From the NCBI GenBank assembly GCA_015057605.1, contig SVDX01000015.1:1-61589 (forward strand): a DNA stretch of 61,589 nt, given 5' to 3'. Shown one piece after another: positions 9,521-16,027 of this stretch (within the stretch, counting starts at the first letter, position 1; each line of letters starts with the position of its first letter). Position numbers and translations under genes: made by a program. The DNA comes from Lachnospira sp. Its GTDB lineage: Bacteria > Bacillota > Clostridia > Lachnospirales > Lachnospiraceae. The notes below the pieces were generated by a model that searched no databases, was not told the origin of the DNA, and saw only the letters and a list, made by a program, of their open reading frames with translations.

Positions 9521-9944
9521 CTCTTGTCATTTTCCCTAAAATACCGTTAATAAATGTTGCGGATTCTGGTGTGCTGTACTTTTTAGCTAAAACCACTGCT
9601 TCATTAATAGCAACCGAAAGAGGAACATTATCGTCAAATAATGCTTCAAATACTGCTATTCTAAGAATTGTCAATTCTACCTTAGCAATTCTGTCAATAT
9701 CCCAGTCTTTTGCATAATCTGATATCTTTTTATCAATTTCATTAAGATTAAGCTTAATAAGTGCAAGCTTATCCTCAATCTCTTTTCTTTCCTCTTCATT
9801 TGCTGCTACTTCAGTAATCATCTCTGTATTAGCACTTGAATTTTGAAAATACAATTCATATTGTTCCTTTAATTCAGCATCGTCATGAAATTCAATTCTA
9901 AATAACATTTTAAACAAATGTTCACGAAGCATTCTTCTTGTCAT
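9513..9944 (-). CDS. nusB: Transcription antitermination factor NusB
   Basis: RNA-binding partner of NusE in rRNA antitermination. The chosen ATG at 9944 gives 143 residues beginning MTRRMLREHLFKMLFR, the usual NusB start, with AGGAG eight bases upstream. An in-frame ATG at 10001 would add 19 unrelated residues and would begin inside the hairpin at 9975-10004, so it is rejected. The C-terminal region PLSVAINEAVVLAKKYS is the conserved NusB core. It heads the run to recN. Confidence 0.95.
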   Translation of the reverse strand: MTRRMLREHLFKMLFRIEFHDDAELKEQYELYFQNSSANTEMITEVAANEEERKEIEDKLALIKLNLNEIDKKISDYAKDWDIDRIAKVELTILRIAVFEALFDDNVPLSVAINEAVVLAKKYSTPESATFINGILGKMTRDE

Positions 9945-9974
9945 CTTCTGATCTCCTATAAGTCTATATACTTT

Positions 9975-10004
9975 AAAAAGGGATGTCTGTAATAAAGACA
10001 CCCC
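9975..10004 (-). terminator. Terminator-like hairpin between asp23 and nusB
   Basis: On the minus strand GGGGTGTCT and AGACATCCC pair (9 bp with one G-T, 7-nt loop) and are followed by TTTTTAAAG. It starts about 10 bases after the asp23 stop and ends 30 bases before nusB. It looks like a rho-independent terminator; since no strong separate nusB promoter was seen in the 30 bases that follow, it may act as a partial terminator. Confidence 0.75.
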
Positions 10005-10013
10005 AAATTTTAA

Positions 10014-10397
10014 CTAAATATTCTTCGATATGTTAACACTTGCGATTCTAACATTAACTGCTGTAACTTCTAAATTAGTCATAGTTTCGATAGCTGATTT
10101 AACCTTCTCTTGTACTGCTTCTGTCACTTCAACTATTGAATAACCATATTCTAAATTAAGTGAAAGATAAACGCTTAACTGATTTTCATCAAGGTCAATC
10201 TTAACACCCTTAGATAAATTCTTCATTCCTAACTTGCTTACAAGCTCGTTAGTAATGTTACCTGCCATACAAGCAACGCCTTTAACTTCAGTAGCTGCGA
10301 GACCTGCGATGATAGCAATAACTTCATCTGCAATCTTAACCTCTCCCATACCACATTCTTGTTTTAGTGCATATACACTTCTATTTTCTTTTTCCAT
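10014..10397 (-). CDS. Asp23/Gls24 family envelope stress protein
   Basis: 127-residue protein of the Asp23 (YqhY-like) family, starting MEKENRSVYALKQE at ATG 10397 with AGGAGG seven to eight bases upstream; the TTG immediately before it is not needed. The family core is visible as VKIADEVIAIIAGLAATEVKG with a second VNVRIASV strand at the end. In Bacillus the paralogue YqhY is encoded in front of nusB and has been linked to fatty acid synthesis control; the function here is inferred from context only. It has its own promoter and a terminator after it. Confidence 0.9.
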   Translation of the reverse strand: MEKENRSVYALKQECGMGEVKIADEVIAIIAGLAATEVKGVACMAGNITNELVSKLGMKNLSKGVKIDLDENQLSVYLSLNLEYGYSIVEVTEAVQEKVKSAIETMTNLEVTAVNVRIASVNISKNI

Positions 10398-10439
10398 CAA
10401 TGTACCTCCTCATTTTCTTCAATATGATTAACTATGTAT

Positions 10440-10467
10440 ATTATAACAAACTTACTGAAATTTGCAA
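10440..10467 (-). promoter_or_regulatory. Sigma-A-type promoter of asp23
   Basis: Minus-strand TTGCAA (10462-10467), 16-bp spacer, TATAAT (10440-10445), about 43 bases upstream of the asp23 start. It lies in the gap after spoIIIAH. Confidence 0.7.
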
Positions 10468-10471
10468 ATAC

Positions 10472-11041
10472 TTATTTTGACTTAGTGATAGGAGTTATAA
10501 CAACTTTTTCCATACTAAACTCTGTTTTTCTTGTAACAATATCAAGAATCTGTGCTCTTTGTGCATCTGTAATAGTTTCTGCATCAATAACTACGTCTAC
10601 TCCATCGGCATTTAAAGACACAATTGCATTTGCAAATCCCTTAGCTTCTAAAAGAATTTCTGTCGCAATTTCTTTCTCAGAAATATCAGATAACTCAATT
10701 ACCTTGTTAATTGCATCCTTTTTATTTTCTTCCGCCAAATCAATATTATCAATTATCTCAAAAAGTGTTTCTTTATTCTTTGCTCTGCTTTGTTCGCGCT
10801 CAAGCTTTATCTGTGCAACCATATTTTCTACACCTGTACCTGATGTAAGAATTGTTTCACCTGGGTCTACGATTTCGTCTCCTACATCATTTGAAAGTAT
10901 TTCCATTCCGTTATCCTTAGCATTATCCGCGCTATTCTTATTGTCATTTATATTGCTGATATAATTAATATAACCTGTTATCGCAATAAGTATAGCAAAA
11001 ACTGTGATAATTACGTGATTTTTTTTGAATTTCTTTTTCAT
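10472..11041 (-). CDS. spoIIIAH: Stage III sporulation protein AH
   Basis: Mother-cell membrane protein that pairs through its YscJ/FliF-like ring domain with forespore SpoIIQ to form the channel. The 189-residue product has one N-terminal membrane segment (about 11-27), an acidic linker, then the conserved domain with AKNKETLFEIID, EILLEAKGFANAIVSLNADGVDVVI and the C-terminal KVVITPI. Last gene of the spoIIIA operon. Its DNA-encoded start MKKKFKKNH fits the positive-inside rule. No SpoIIQ/SpoIIGA gene lies here. Confidence 0.92.
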   Translation of the reverse strand: MKKKFKKNHVIITVFAILIAITGYINYISNINDNKNSADNAKDNGMEILSNDVGDEIVDPGETILTSGTGVENMVAQIKLEREQSRAKNKETLFEIIDNIDLAEENKKDAINKVIELSDISEKEIATEILLEAKGFANAIVSLNADGVDVVIDAETITDAQRAQILDIVTRKTEFSMEKVVITPITKSK

Positions 11042-11065
11042 TTTTACCTCCTACTTTTATATGCT

Positions 11066-11596
11066 TTATTGCATCTTCATTACTCTAATTTTATGAGCCG
11101 GTATATTAAATAATGACTGAATTGCTTCAGAAATTTTTCCTGCCACAATACTGTTATCACCCCCCTTAGCAATAACCACTACACCTTCAATAACCGGTTC
11201 TATTTCCCTAATAACATATGGTTCTTTGTCATTATATATTACATTTTCTGAGTATTCCTTATTACTTGTAACTCTTTTACCCCCTGCATTATCTTCTTCC
11301 TCAATAATATTTTCACTTATAGAGGTATCGCTTTTAACCACTAATTCCTTACTACTTTTTAGTGTAACCATTGTCTTTACAGCACCTACACCATCAACCT
11401 TTGATAAAATGTCTTCAAGTCTTTTTTCAATCATTTGCTCATATGAGGTATCTGTACTACTTTCAGGCTCATTTATAATCTGTTTTTTTGAATCCGATTT
11501 TTTAGTTGGTAATGCTATCACAAGCAGTAATACACCAAACAAAAAAATTAATAATAGCTTGTCTTTTTTTATTAACTTATTAACCTTCTTCTCCAT
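11066..11596 (-). CDS. spoIIIAG: Stage III sporulation protein AG
   Basis: Ring-forming component of the SpoIIIA-SpoIIQ channel. From ATG 11596 the product has 176 residues with a membrane segment (about 13-32) followed by the family domain: YEQMIEKRLEDILSKVDGVGAVKTMVTL, then VIEGVVVIAKGGDN and the end IRVMKM. An in-frame ATG at 11626 would lie deeper inside spoIIIAF; neither start has a clear Shine-Dalgarno, so translation is probably coupled to spoIIIAF, whose stop (11580) it overlaps. Confidence 0.9.
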   Translation of the reverse strand: MEKKVNKLIKKDKLLLIFLFGVLLLVIALPTKKSDSKKQIINEPESSTDTSYEQMIEKRLEDILSKVDGVGAVKTMVTLKSSKELVVKSDTSISENIIEEEDNAGGKRVTSNKEYSENVIYNDKEPYVIREIEPVIEGVVVIAKGGDNSIVAGKISEAIQSLFNIPAHKIRVMKMQ

Positions 11597-12125
11597 AAAT
11601 ATGAATATTTGCTTTATCAATACCATAAAGCAGTGCTATCCTTTCCTTAATTTCGATTATTTCCATTTTTTCAACCTTTGGCGCACTAACCCCGCCAATA
11701 TTAATTTTCTCAACCATTATCCTTGTATCGGACAAATAAATTTTCATAGCTTTAATTGCGTAATCATTAGTGTACTCAAGCTCAAGCTTTGTTGCATTGT
11801 AATTATAGCTATGCATTATTTCGTTTATTTTTTGCCTCATCTTTTCATTGTATTCATCAAGCACTAAAGCATTGCTATAGCGTTCTAATTCTTCAAAATC
11901 GATTTCTCCAACCTCTGTATTAATGGCAGCAATTGTTTTTTGATACCAACCATTTAAGCCATCTTCAAAATTCAAAAGCTTTGATATTGGTGTTAAAATG
12001 CTAATTATTAATACAAAGCCTAAGAATAGTTTTATATAACTTTTATAGTTGTTACTTGGAATAACATTTATTATAGTTGCTGACAGCAGCACAAAACCTA
12101 ATAACTGCATAATATATTGTTTCAT
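11580..12125 (-). CDS. spoIIIAF: Stage III sporulation protein AF
   Basis: 181 residues with two N-terminal membrane helices (about 5-22 and 31-48, the second containing KLFLGFVLIISILTPI typical of the family) and a soluble ring-building-motif-like domain towards the mother-cell/forespore gap. It sits two bases after spoIIIAE and overlaps spoIIIAG. Confidence 0.93.
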   Translation of the reverse strand: MKQYIMQLLGFVLLSATIINVIPSNNYKSYIKLFLGFVLIISILTPISKLLNFEDGLNGWYQKTIAAINTEVGEIDFEELERYSNALVLDEYNEKMRQKINEIMHSYNYNATKLELEYTNDYAIKAMKIYLSDTRIMVEKINIGGVSAPKVEKMEIIEIKERIALLYGIDKANIHIYGEEG

Positions 12126-12127
12126 AA

Positions 12128-13186
12128 TTACCCCCCATAATAATTTGTGTTAGTGGCTACACATATTATTGAAATCGTAATAAAAAATAACAGCATACTT
12201 GTAGTCATAAGCCTTGTAAGCATCACTATTCCATCCGCAATTATTCCAACAGATGAAACTATTCTTTTTTCACTTATAGGCTGTATAATTCCCGCTGCAA
12301 AGCGATACATACAGGATAAAATTATTAGCTTTATTATAGGTACAACAACTATTATCACTAAAAATATAAGACCTGCTACTCCAATCGCATTTTTAACTAC
12401 AGTTGCAGTACTAATAACAACAGAACCTGCACCTGATATGACATCTCCAACCCCTGGTATTGCAGAAACTGCCTTTGAAAGAACATTTATTTTAGCAGAA
12501 TCAACCATTGGAAGCACTATACCCTGTACAACATTTAATCCTATGACAAGTGCATACAAAGCCTTTATAAGCCATTCAAATATATGCTTTATAAACTCAG
12601 CAAGCTTGCTAAGCATTTCCTCTTTATGAATATTATTGATTAAATTTAATACTACAAAGGCATATACCATAGGTACTAAAAGATTTAAAAATATAAATTC
12701 AACCAAGGTTATTGTCGCAAGACTAACCTCATAAAATGCAGTGCCGGTAATACTTCCCGAGCTTAATCCTACTGCCACAAAAAATGTAGGTAAAAGCACC
12801 TTCATAAAATCCAAAAGCGAATTCAGTGCAGTCGTTACAATCCCGGATGCTACTAAAAAGCCACTGCTAAGTAAGGTTAATAATAAAATATATGTAACAT
12901 AAAAGCTTGTATCAGAAATGCTACTATTGATAAGATTTTTAGAAAATCCTGTAAATATCGCTGTAAGTATAGCTATTACAATTATCTTCATGATAATATT
13001 CCAATTACTTTCAATCTCGTATAATACTAAATCCTTTAAATAGCTTAAAATGCTTTCATCCATATCAAGTAAATTTCCAGAAATCAAATCATTTACAAGC
13101 TCTGTAAAGCTTTTCCTTTCACTTATACCACTTTCTTTTATGTACTCTTCAATTTTCGTATAATCATAGTTATAATTTGTTTCCAT
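12128..13186 (-). CDS. spoIIIAE: Stage III sporulation protein AE
   Basis: Polytopic membrane protein of the SpoIIIA complex, 352 residues. An N-terminal soluble stretch (about 1-58) is followed by roughly seven hydrophobic helices; conserved elements include FLVASGIVTTALN, LPTFFVAVGLSSG and AVSAIPGVGDVISG, the last two being strongly family-like. The domain resembles a polytopic export/permease fold but no transport substrate is proven. Start ATG, stop two bases before spoIIIAF. Confidence 0.94.
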   Translation of the reverse strand: METNYNYDYTKIEEYIKESGISERKSFTELVNDLISGNLLDMDESILSYLKDLVLYEIESNWNIIMKIIVIAILTAIFTGFSKNLINSSISDTSFYVTYILLLTLLSSGFLVASGIVTTALNSLLDFMKVLLPTFFVAVGLSSGSITGTAFYEVSLATITLVEFIFLNLLVPMVYAFVVLNLINNIHKEEMLSKLAEFIKHIFEWLIKALYALVIGLNVVQGIVLPMVDSAKINVLSKAVSAIPGVGDVISGAGSVVISTATVVKNAIGVAGLIFLVIIVVVPIIKLIILSCMYRFAAGIIQPISEKRIVSSVGIIADGIVMLTRLMTTSMLLFFITISIICVATNTNYYGG

Positions 13187-13194
13187 TTATACTC

Positions 13195-13578
13195 CTAAAA
13201 GAATTTTTCAACAGTTTCTAATAAAGCCATTATTACCGGCATACTCATATACATAATACATATCTTTGCAAAGGTTTCTATTTGATTGGCTACACTTGCA
13301 TAACCAGCATCCTTACAGATATTTTGTGAAAATTCTCCCACATAAGTTATCCCAATCATTTTAAACAATATTTTTATATACTTGTCCTCAACTAAAACAA
13401 TATTTTGTAGGGTATTTATCATTTGTATAACCTCTGAAAGCTTAGAAAGTATTGAAAAAAATATTATTAATGTGCATGCAAAACCGATTAAATATGAATA
13501 CTCAGGTCGACTTTGCTTTAAATAAACTCCAATTAATACCGTTACTATCCCCATAAGAGCAACCTGTGCTATTTCCAT
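13195..13578 (-). CDS. spoIIIAD: Stage III sporulation protein AD
   Basis: 127-residue integral membrane protein with about four hydrophobic helices. The family sequence YIKILFKMIGITYVGEFSQ and the phrase CKDAGYASVANQIE are visible and are diagnostic of SpoIIIAD. It lies between spoIIIAC and spoIIIAE with 8-base gaps. Confidence 0.94.
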   Translation of the reverse strand: MEIAQVALMGIVTVLIGVYLKQSRPEYSYLIGFACTLIIFFSILSKLSEVIQMINTLQNIVLVEDKYIKILFKMIGITYVGEFSQNICKDAGYASVANQIETFAKICIMYMSMPVIMALLETVEKFF

Positions 13579-13586
13579 TTGCCCTC

Positions 13587-13781
13587 CTATAACAAAAATA
13601 ATTGTTTTATCGTTTTAAAAAGTTCAAGAATATAGGGAATAATCCAAAACAATACTATTAAAAGTCCCGCAAGCGACACTAAATATGCCTGTTCATCTCT
13701 TCCACTATGCTTTAAAACCTGATTAATAATCGATACCACAATACCAACTGCGGCAATCTTAAATATCATATTTATTTCCAT
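13587..13781 (-). CDS. spoIIIAC: Stage III sporulation protein AC
   Basis: 64-residue protein with two membrane helices, typical SpoIIIAC length. The sequence IFKIAAVGIVVSIINQVL and GRDEQAYLVSLAG are the conserved family pieces. Fourth from last in a tightly packed eight-gene operon. Confidence 0.94.
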   Translation of the reverse strand: MEINMIFKIAAVGIVVSIINQVLKHSGRDEQAYLVSLAGLLIVLFWIIPYILELFKTIKQLFLL

Positions 13782-13790
13782 ATTTTTCCC

Positions 13791-14312
13791 CTAAATAATT
13801 ATTATAGTAATAAATATCCCTACTGCAGTACAAAGACACTTATATACCTTGCATTTACCATTTGCATCTGCTTCAAGCTCATTTATATCAGCCTCTAACT
13901 CACTAAGGTAAAGCTTCGCATTTTTCACCTGCAAATCTGCATCCAGATATCCTAAAATTTCTGCAAAGCCTATCAGTTTTTCAATATCTGTAGTAGTTAA
14001 ATTGCTACCTTTTAAATATTTTTTTGCATTATTTGCAAATATTTCTACGATTGTACCCGAATCATATGCATTTATGTCCTTTGAAATGCTTTCAAAAAAT
14101 GTTATAAATGGCTCCTTACTCTTTAATGCTACCTCTTCCATTGCCTCTCCTAAGGACATTCTTGCGTAGCTTATGTGATTAGTTATTATAAGAAGATTTT
14201 TTCTTAAAAGCTTAAGTTCTTTAATACGCTTTAAATATGTCTCGCTAAAGCTTAAGCCAAACAAATAGCCACTACCTATAACAATACATCCTCCTATCAG
14301 TTTTAAGAGCAT
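13791..14312 (-). CDS. spoIIIAB: Stage III sporulation protein AB
   Basis: 173 residues with N-terminal and C-terminal membrane segments and a helical soluble part between them. The start MLLKLIGGCIVIGSGYLFG and the RKNLLIITNHISYARMSLGEA stretch are family-typical. The fold resembles the GspF/T2SS platform type. It overlaps the end of spoIIIAA by ten bases. Confidence 0.93.
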   Translation of the reverse strand: MLLKLIGGCIVIGSGYLFGLSFSETYLKRIKELKLLRKNLLIITNHISYARMSLGEAMEEVALKSKEPFITFFESISKDINAYDSGTIVEIFANNAKKYLKGSNLTTTDIEKLIGFAEILGYLDADLQVKNAKLYLSELEADINELEADANGKCKVYKCLCTAVGIFITIIII

Positions 14313-15241
14313 TTATCACACCTCATTTCCCTAAATTCAGAATCATAAATTGCAGCTATCCTTCCTATCGTATTTGACAAAATTATATAGCGTTCAAATA
14401 ACTTGTCCGAAATGAGCTCGCCAAAATGTGGCTTTTTAATTACATCAGCTAAATCCATTCCGTGAATAGTCGCAAATATTGCACATCCGGAATTGATAAC
14501 ATATCTAATAGCATCCGCATCCTCCTTTTTACCTATCTCATCCACTGCAATTAAATCAGGAGCCATTGAGCGTATCAGCATTAACATACCTTCTGTTTTA
14601 GGACAGCAATCTAATATGTCTGTTCTGATTCCAACATCATTTTGCGCAATTCCAAGATAACAAGCTGCAATCTCTGAACGCTCATCTACTAAGCCTACTG
14701 TAAATTTTGCATTTGACATTTGACGTACAATATCTCTTAATAGGGTTGTTTTACCACAGCCTGGCGGAGATATAATCAGAGTGTTTTTAAGAAGCTTTTT
14801 ATCTCTTAAGTATGGAATCACTTCGTTAGCGCACCCGATTACTTCATGTGCAATTCTTATATTAATATACGAAATATTCTTAATTGTTTTAATATTTTTA
14901 TCATTTAATACAACCTTGCCACAAATCCCTACTCTATGACCACCATTAACAGTAATAAAACCCTGCTTTATCTCCTCTTCAAATGCATACAATGAATAAT
15001 TACTTATGTACTCCATAGTCTCCTTAAATTCATTTTTTGTAATATATATTGCATCTTCAATTACATTTGTAAGTACTGCATTTTGCGTTATAAAAAACTC
15101 ATCATTTTCATACGCTAAAATAATAGGTTTGTTTACGCGTAATCTTATCTCATATAATTTATTGAAATTGATGTCAAGCTTTGCAAATACTTTTCTTACC
15201 TCAAGTGCTAACAGCCTTAATATCTCATCCTTCTTGTCCAC
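14303..15241 (-). CDS. spoIIIAA: Stage III sporulation protein AA (secretion ATPase-like)
   Basis: Cytoplasmic mother-cell ATPase related to type II/IV secretion ATPases that powers the SpoIIIA apparatus. The 312-residue product has Walker A SPPGCGKTTLL (about 158-168) and Walker B-like LIAVDEIGK, plus the conserved VDERSEIA and MLMLIRSMAPD stretches. Start is GTG at 15241 behind AGGAGG with an 8-base gap. First gene of the operon; a candidate sigma-E promoter lies directly upstream. Confidence 0.95.
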   Translation of the reverse strand: MDKKDEILRLLALEVRKVFAKLDINFNKLYEIRLRVNKPIILAYENDEFFITQNAVLTNVIEDAIYITKNEFKETMEYISNYSLYAFEEEIKQGFITVNGGHRVGICGKVVLNDKNIKTIKNISYINIRIAHEVIGCANEVIPYLRDKKLLKNTLIISPPGCGKTTLLRDIVRQMSNAKFTVGLVDERSEIAACYLGIAQNDVGIRTDILDCCPKTEGMLMLIRSMAPDLIAVDEIGKKEDADAIRYVINSGCAIFATIHGMDLADVIKKPHFGELISDKLFERYIILSNTIGRIAAIYDSEFREMRCDKCS

Positions 15242-15263
15242 AGCCTTCGCCTCCTTTTAACTC

Positions 15264-15292
15264 AATATATGAATTATTTCTACCGCTTATTC
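15264..15292 (-). promoter_or_regulatory. Candidate sigma-E promoter of the spoIIIA operon
   Basis: On the minus strand GAATAA (15287-15292) and CATATATT (15264-15271) are 15 bases apart, resembling the sigma-E pattern (ATA-type -35, CATAxxxT -10). It lies about 22 bases before the spoIIIAA GTG. Sigma-E control of this operon is known in Bacillus; the exact site here is inference. Confidence 0.4.
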
Positions 15293-15327
15293 AACTTATT
15301 TTTGTTAAGTTTAATTTTTTTAATGTA

Positions 15328-15356
15328 TTGACACAAAATAATGCAAATGCTATAAT
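15328..15356 (+). promoter_or_regulatory. Consensus sigma-A promoter of tRNA-Leu
   Basis: TTGACA (15328-15333), exactly 17 bases, TATAAT (15351-15356); both hexamers match consensus perfectly. The tRNA begins 12 bases after the -10 element, so the primary transcript has only a short 5' leader. Confidence 0.9.
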
Positions 15357-15367
15357 GTTATTTGCTT

Positions 15368-15450
15368 GCGGATGTGGCGGAATGGCAGACGCAGCAGACT
15401 CAAAATCTGCCGGGGGTGACCTCGTGAGGGTTCGAGTCCCTCTATCCGCA
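15368..15450 (+). tRNA. tRNA-Leu(CAA)
   Basis: 83-nt class II tRNA. Acceptor arm GCGGATG pairs with the 3' TATCCGC (one G-T) with discriminator A; the anticodon stem GCAGA/TCTGC encloses the loop CTCAAAA, giving anticodon CAA (reads UUG). The variable arm CGGGGGTGACCTCG is long as expected for leucine, and the T arm contains GGTTCGAGTCC. CCA is not encoded. The gene is alone on the plus strand between two minus-strand operons. Confidence 0.97.
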
Positions 15451-15452
15451 TA

Positions 15453-15482
15453 AAAAAAGCTCACCTAACGGTGAGCTTTTTT
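15453..15482 (+). terminator. Terminator after tRNA-Leu
   Basis: Perfect stem AAAAAAGCTCACC / GGTGAGCTTTTTT with loop TAAC, starting three bases after the tRNA; ends in T residues. Because it is symmetrical it also serves as the terminator of the convergent Nudix gene ending at 15493. Confidence 0.92.
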
Positions 15483-15492
15483 AGTTCTTATA

Positions 15493-15945
15493 CTAATAAA
15501 ATTTTTTGTTGCCCCACATATGGTTTGCCTTTAAATCCAAATATTCAGCATACGCTCTCTCTAATATCTGTTTTTCATTAACAAACTTCAACAAATGATA
15601 GGCTTCATGGAACTTATAGTATCCGGAATCCACAAAGAACTCTTCTTTTTGTGGCTTGCTATAATAATTATCTGCCATCATAAGATACCAATGCACTGTC
15701 TTATTAACTATATCATCACTTGTGTTAAAGACATATTCACTTTTACCTATGTATTTCATTATTTTAGCACTGACACCGGATTCCTCTTTTACCTCGCGTG
15801 TTGCAGTCTCTTTATATTCTTCTCCCTCTTCTACTGTACCTTTTGGGAGAACCCAGCCTTCATACTTATTCTTATAATTCTTATATAGAACAAGCACCTT
15901 GCCTCTAAAAATAACCACACCGCCACAGCTTGTTGCTTCTAACAT
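15493..15945 (-). CDS. Nudix hydrolase
   Basis: Mg-dependent pyrophosphatase acting on a nucleoside-diphosphate-X compound. The Nudix box is complete: G36, E42, R50-E51-V52, E54-E55, G57-V58 (GX5EX7REVXEEXGV). The 150-residue length, the VLPKGTVEEGE start of the box and the AGVVIFR-like N-terminus (GGVVIFRGK) suggest a diadenosine tetraphosphate-type or RNA-pyrophosphohydrolase-like member, but the substrate cannot be assigned. RBS AGGAGGAAG precedes the ATG. It stands alone between the U32 gene and the convergent tRNA. Confidence 0.9.
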   Translation of the reverse strand: MLEATSCGGVVIFRGKVLVLYKNYKNKYEGWVLPKGTVEEGEEYKETATREVKEESGVSAKIMKYIGKSEYVFNTSDDIVNKTVHWYLMMADNYYSKPQKEEFFVDSGYYKFHEAYHLLKFVNEKQILERAYAEYLDLKANHMWGNKKFY

Positions 15946-15981
15946 AGCACTTCCTCCTGCTTAATAGTGTGTAAATCTAAA

Positions 15982-16010
15982 TTAATATTAGTATACTATT
16001 TTTCTTTCAA
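15982..16010 (-). promoter_or_regulatory. Possible promoter of the Nudix gene
   Basis: Minus-strand TTGAAA (16005-16010), 17-base spacer, TATTAA (15982-15987) in the gap after the U32 gene. An overlapping TATACT offers an alternative -10. Confidence 0.45.
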
Positions 16011-16027
16011 GTAAGCAAGTAGAAGTT

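Noticed and set aside
10434-10964. Plus-strand open frame of 176 codons
   Set aside because: It lies antisense to spoIIIAH, is rich in Ser, Ile and Phe as expected from reversed Lys/Glu/Asn codons, and has no ribosome site or family resemblance.
11226-11867. Plus-strand open frame of 213 codons
   Set aside because: Antisense to spoIIIAG and spoIIIAF, which are clearly real; composition is that of a shadow frame.
15181-15453. Plus-strand open frame through the tRNA gene
   Set aside because: It reads through the tRNA-Leu and the spoIIIAA 5' region and has no start signal.
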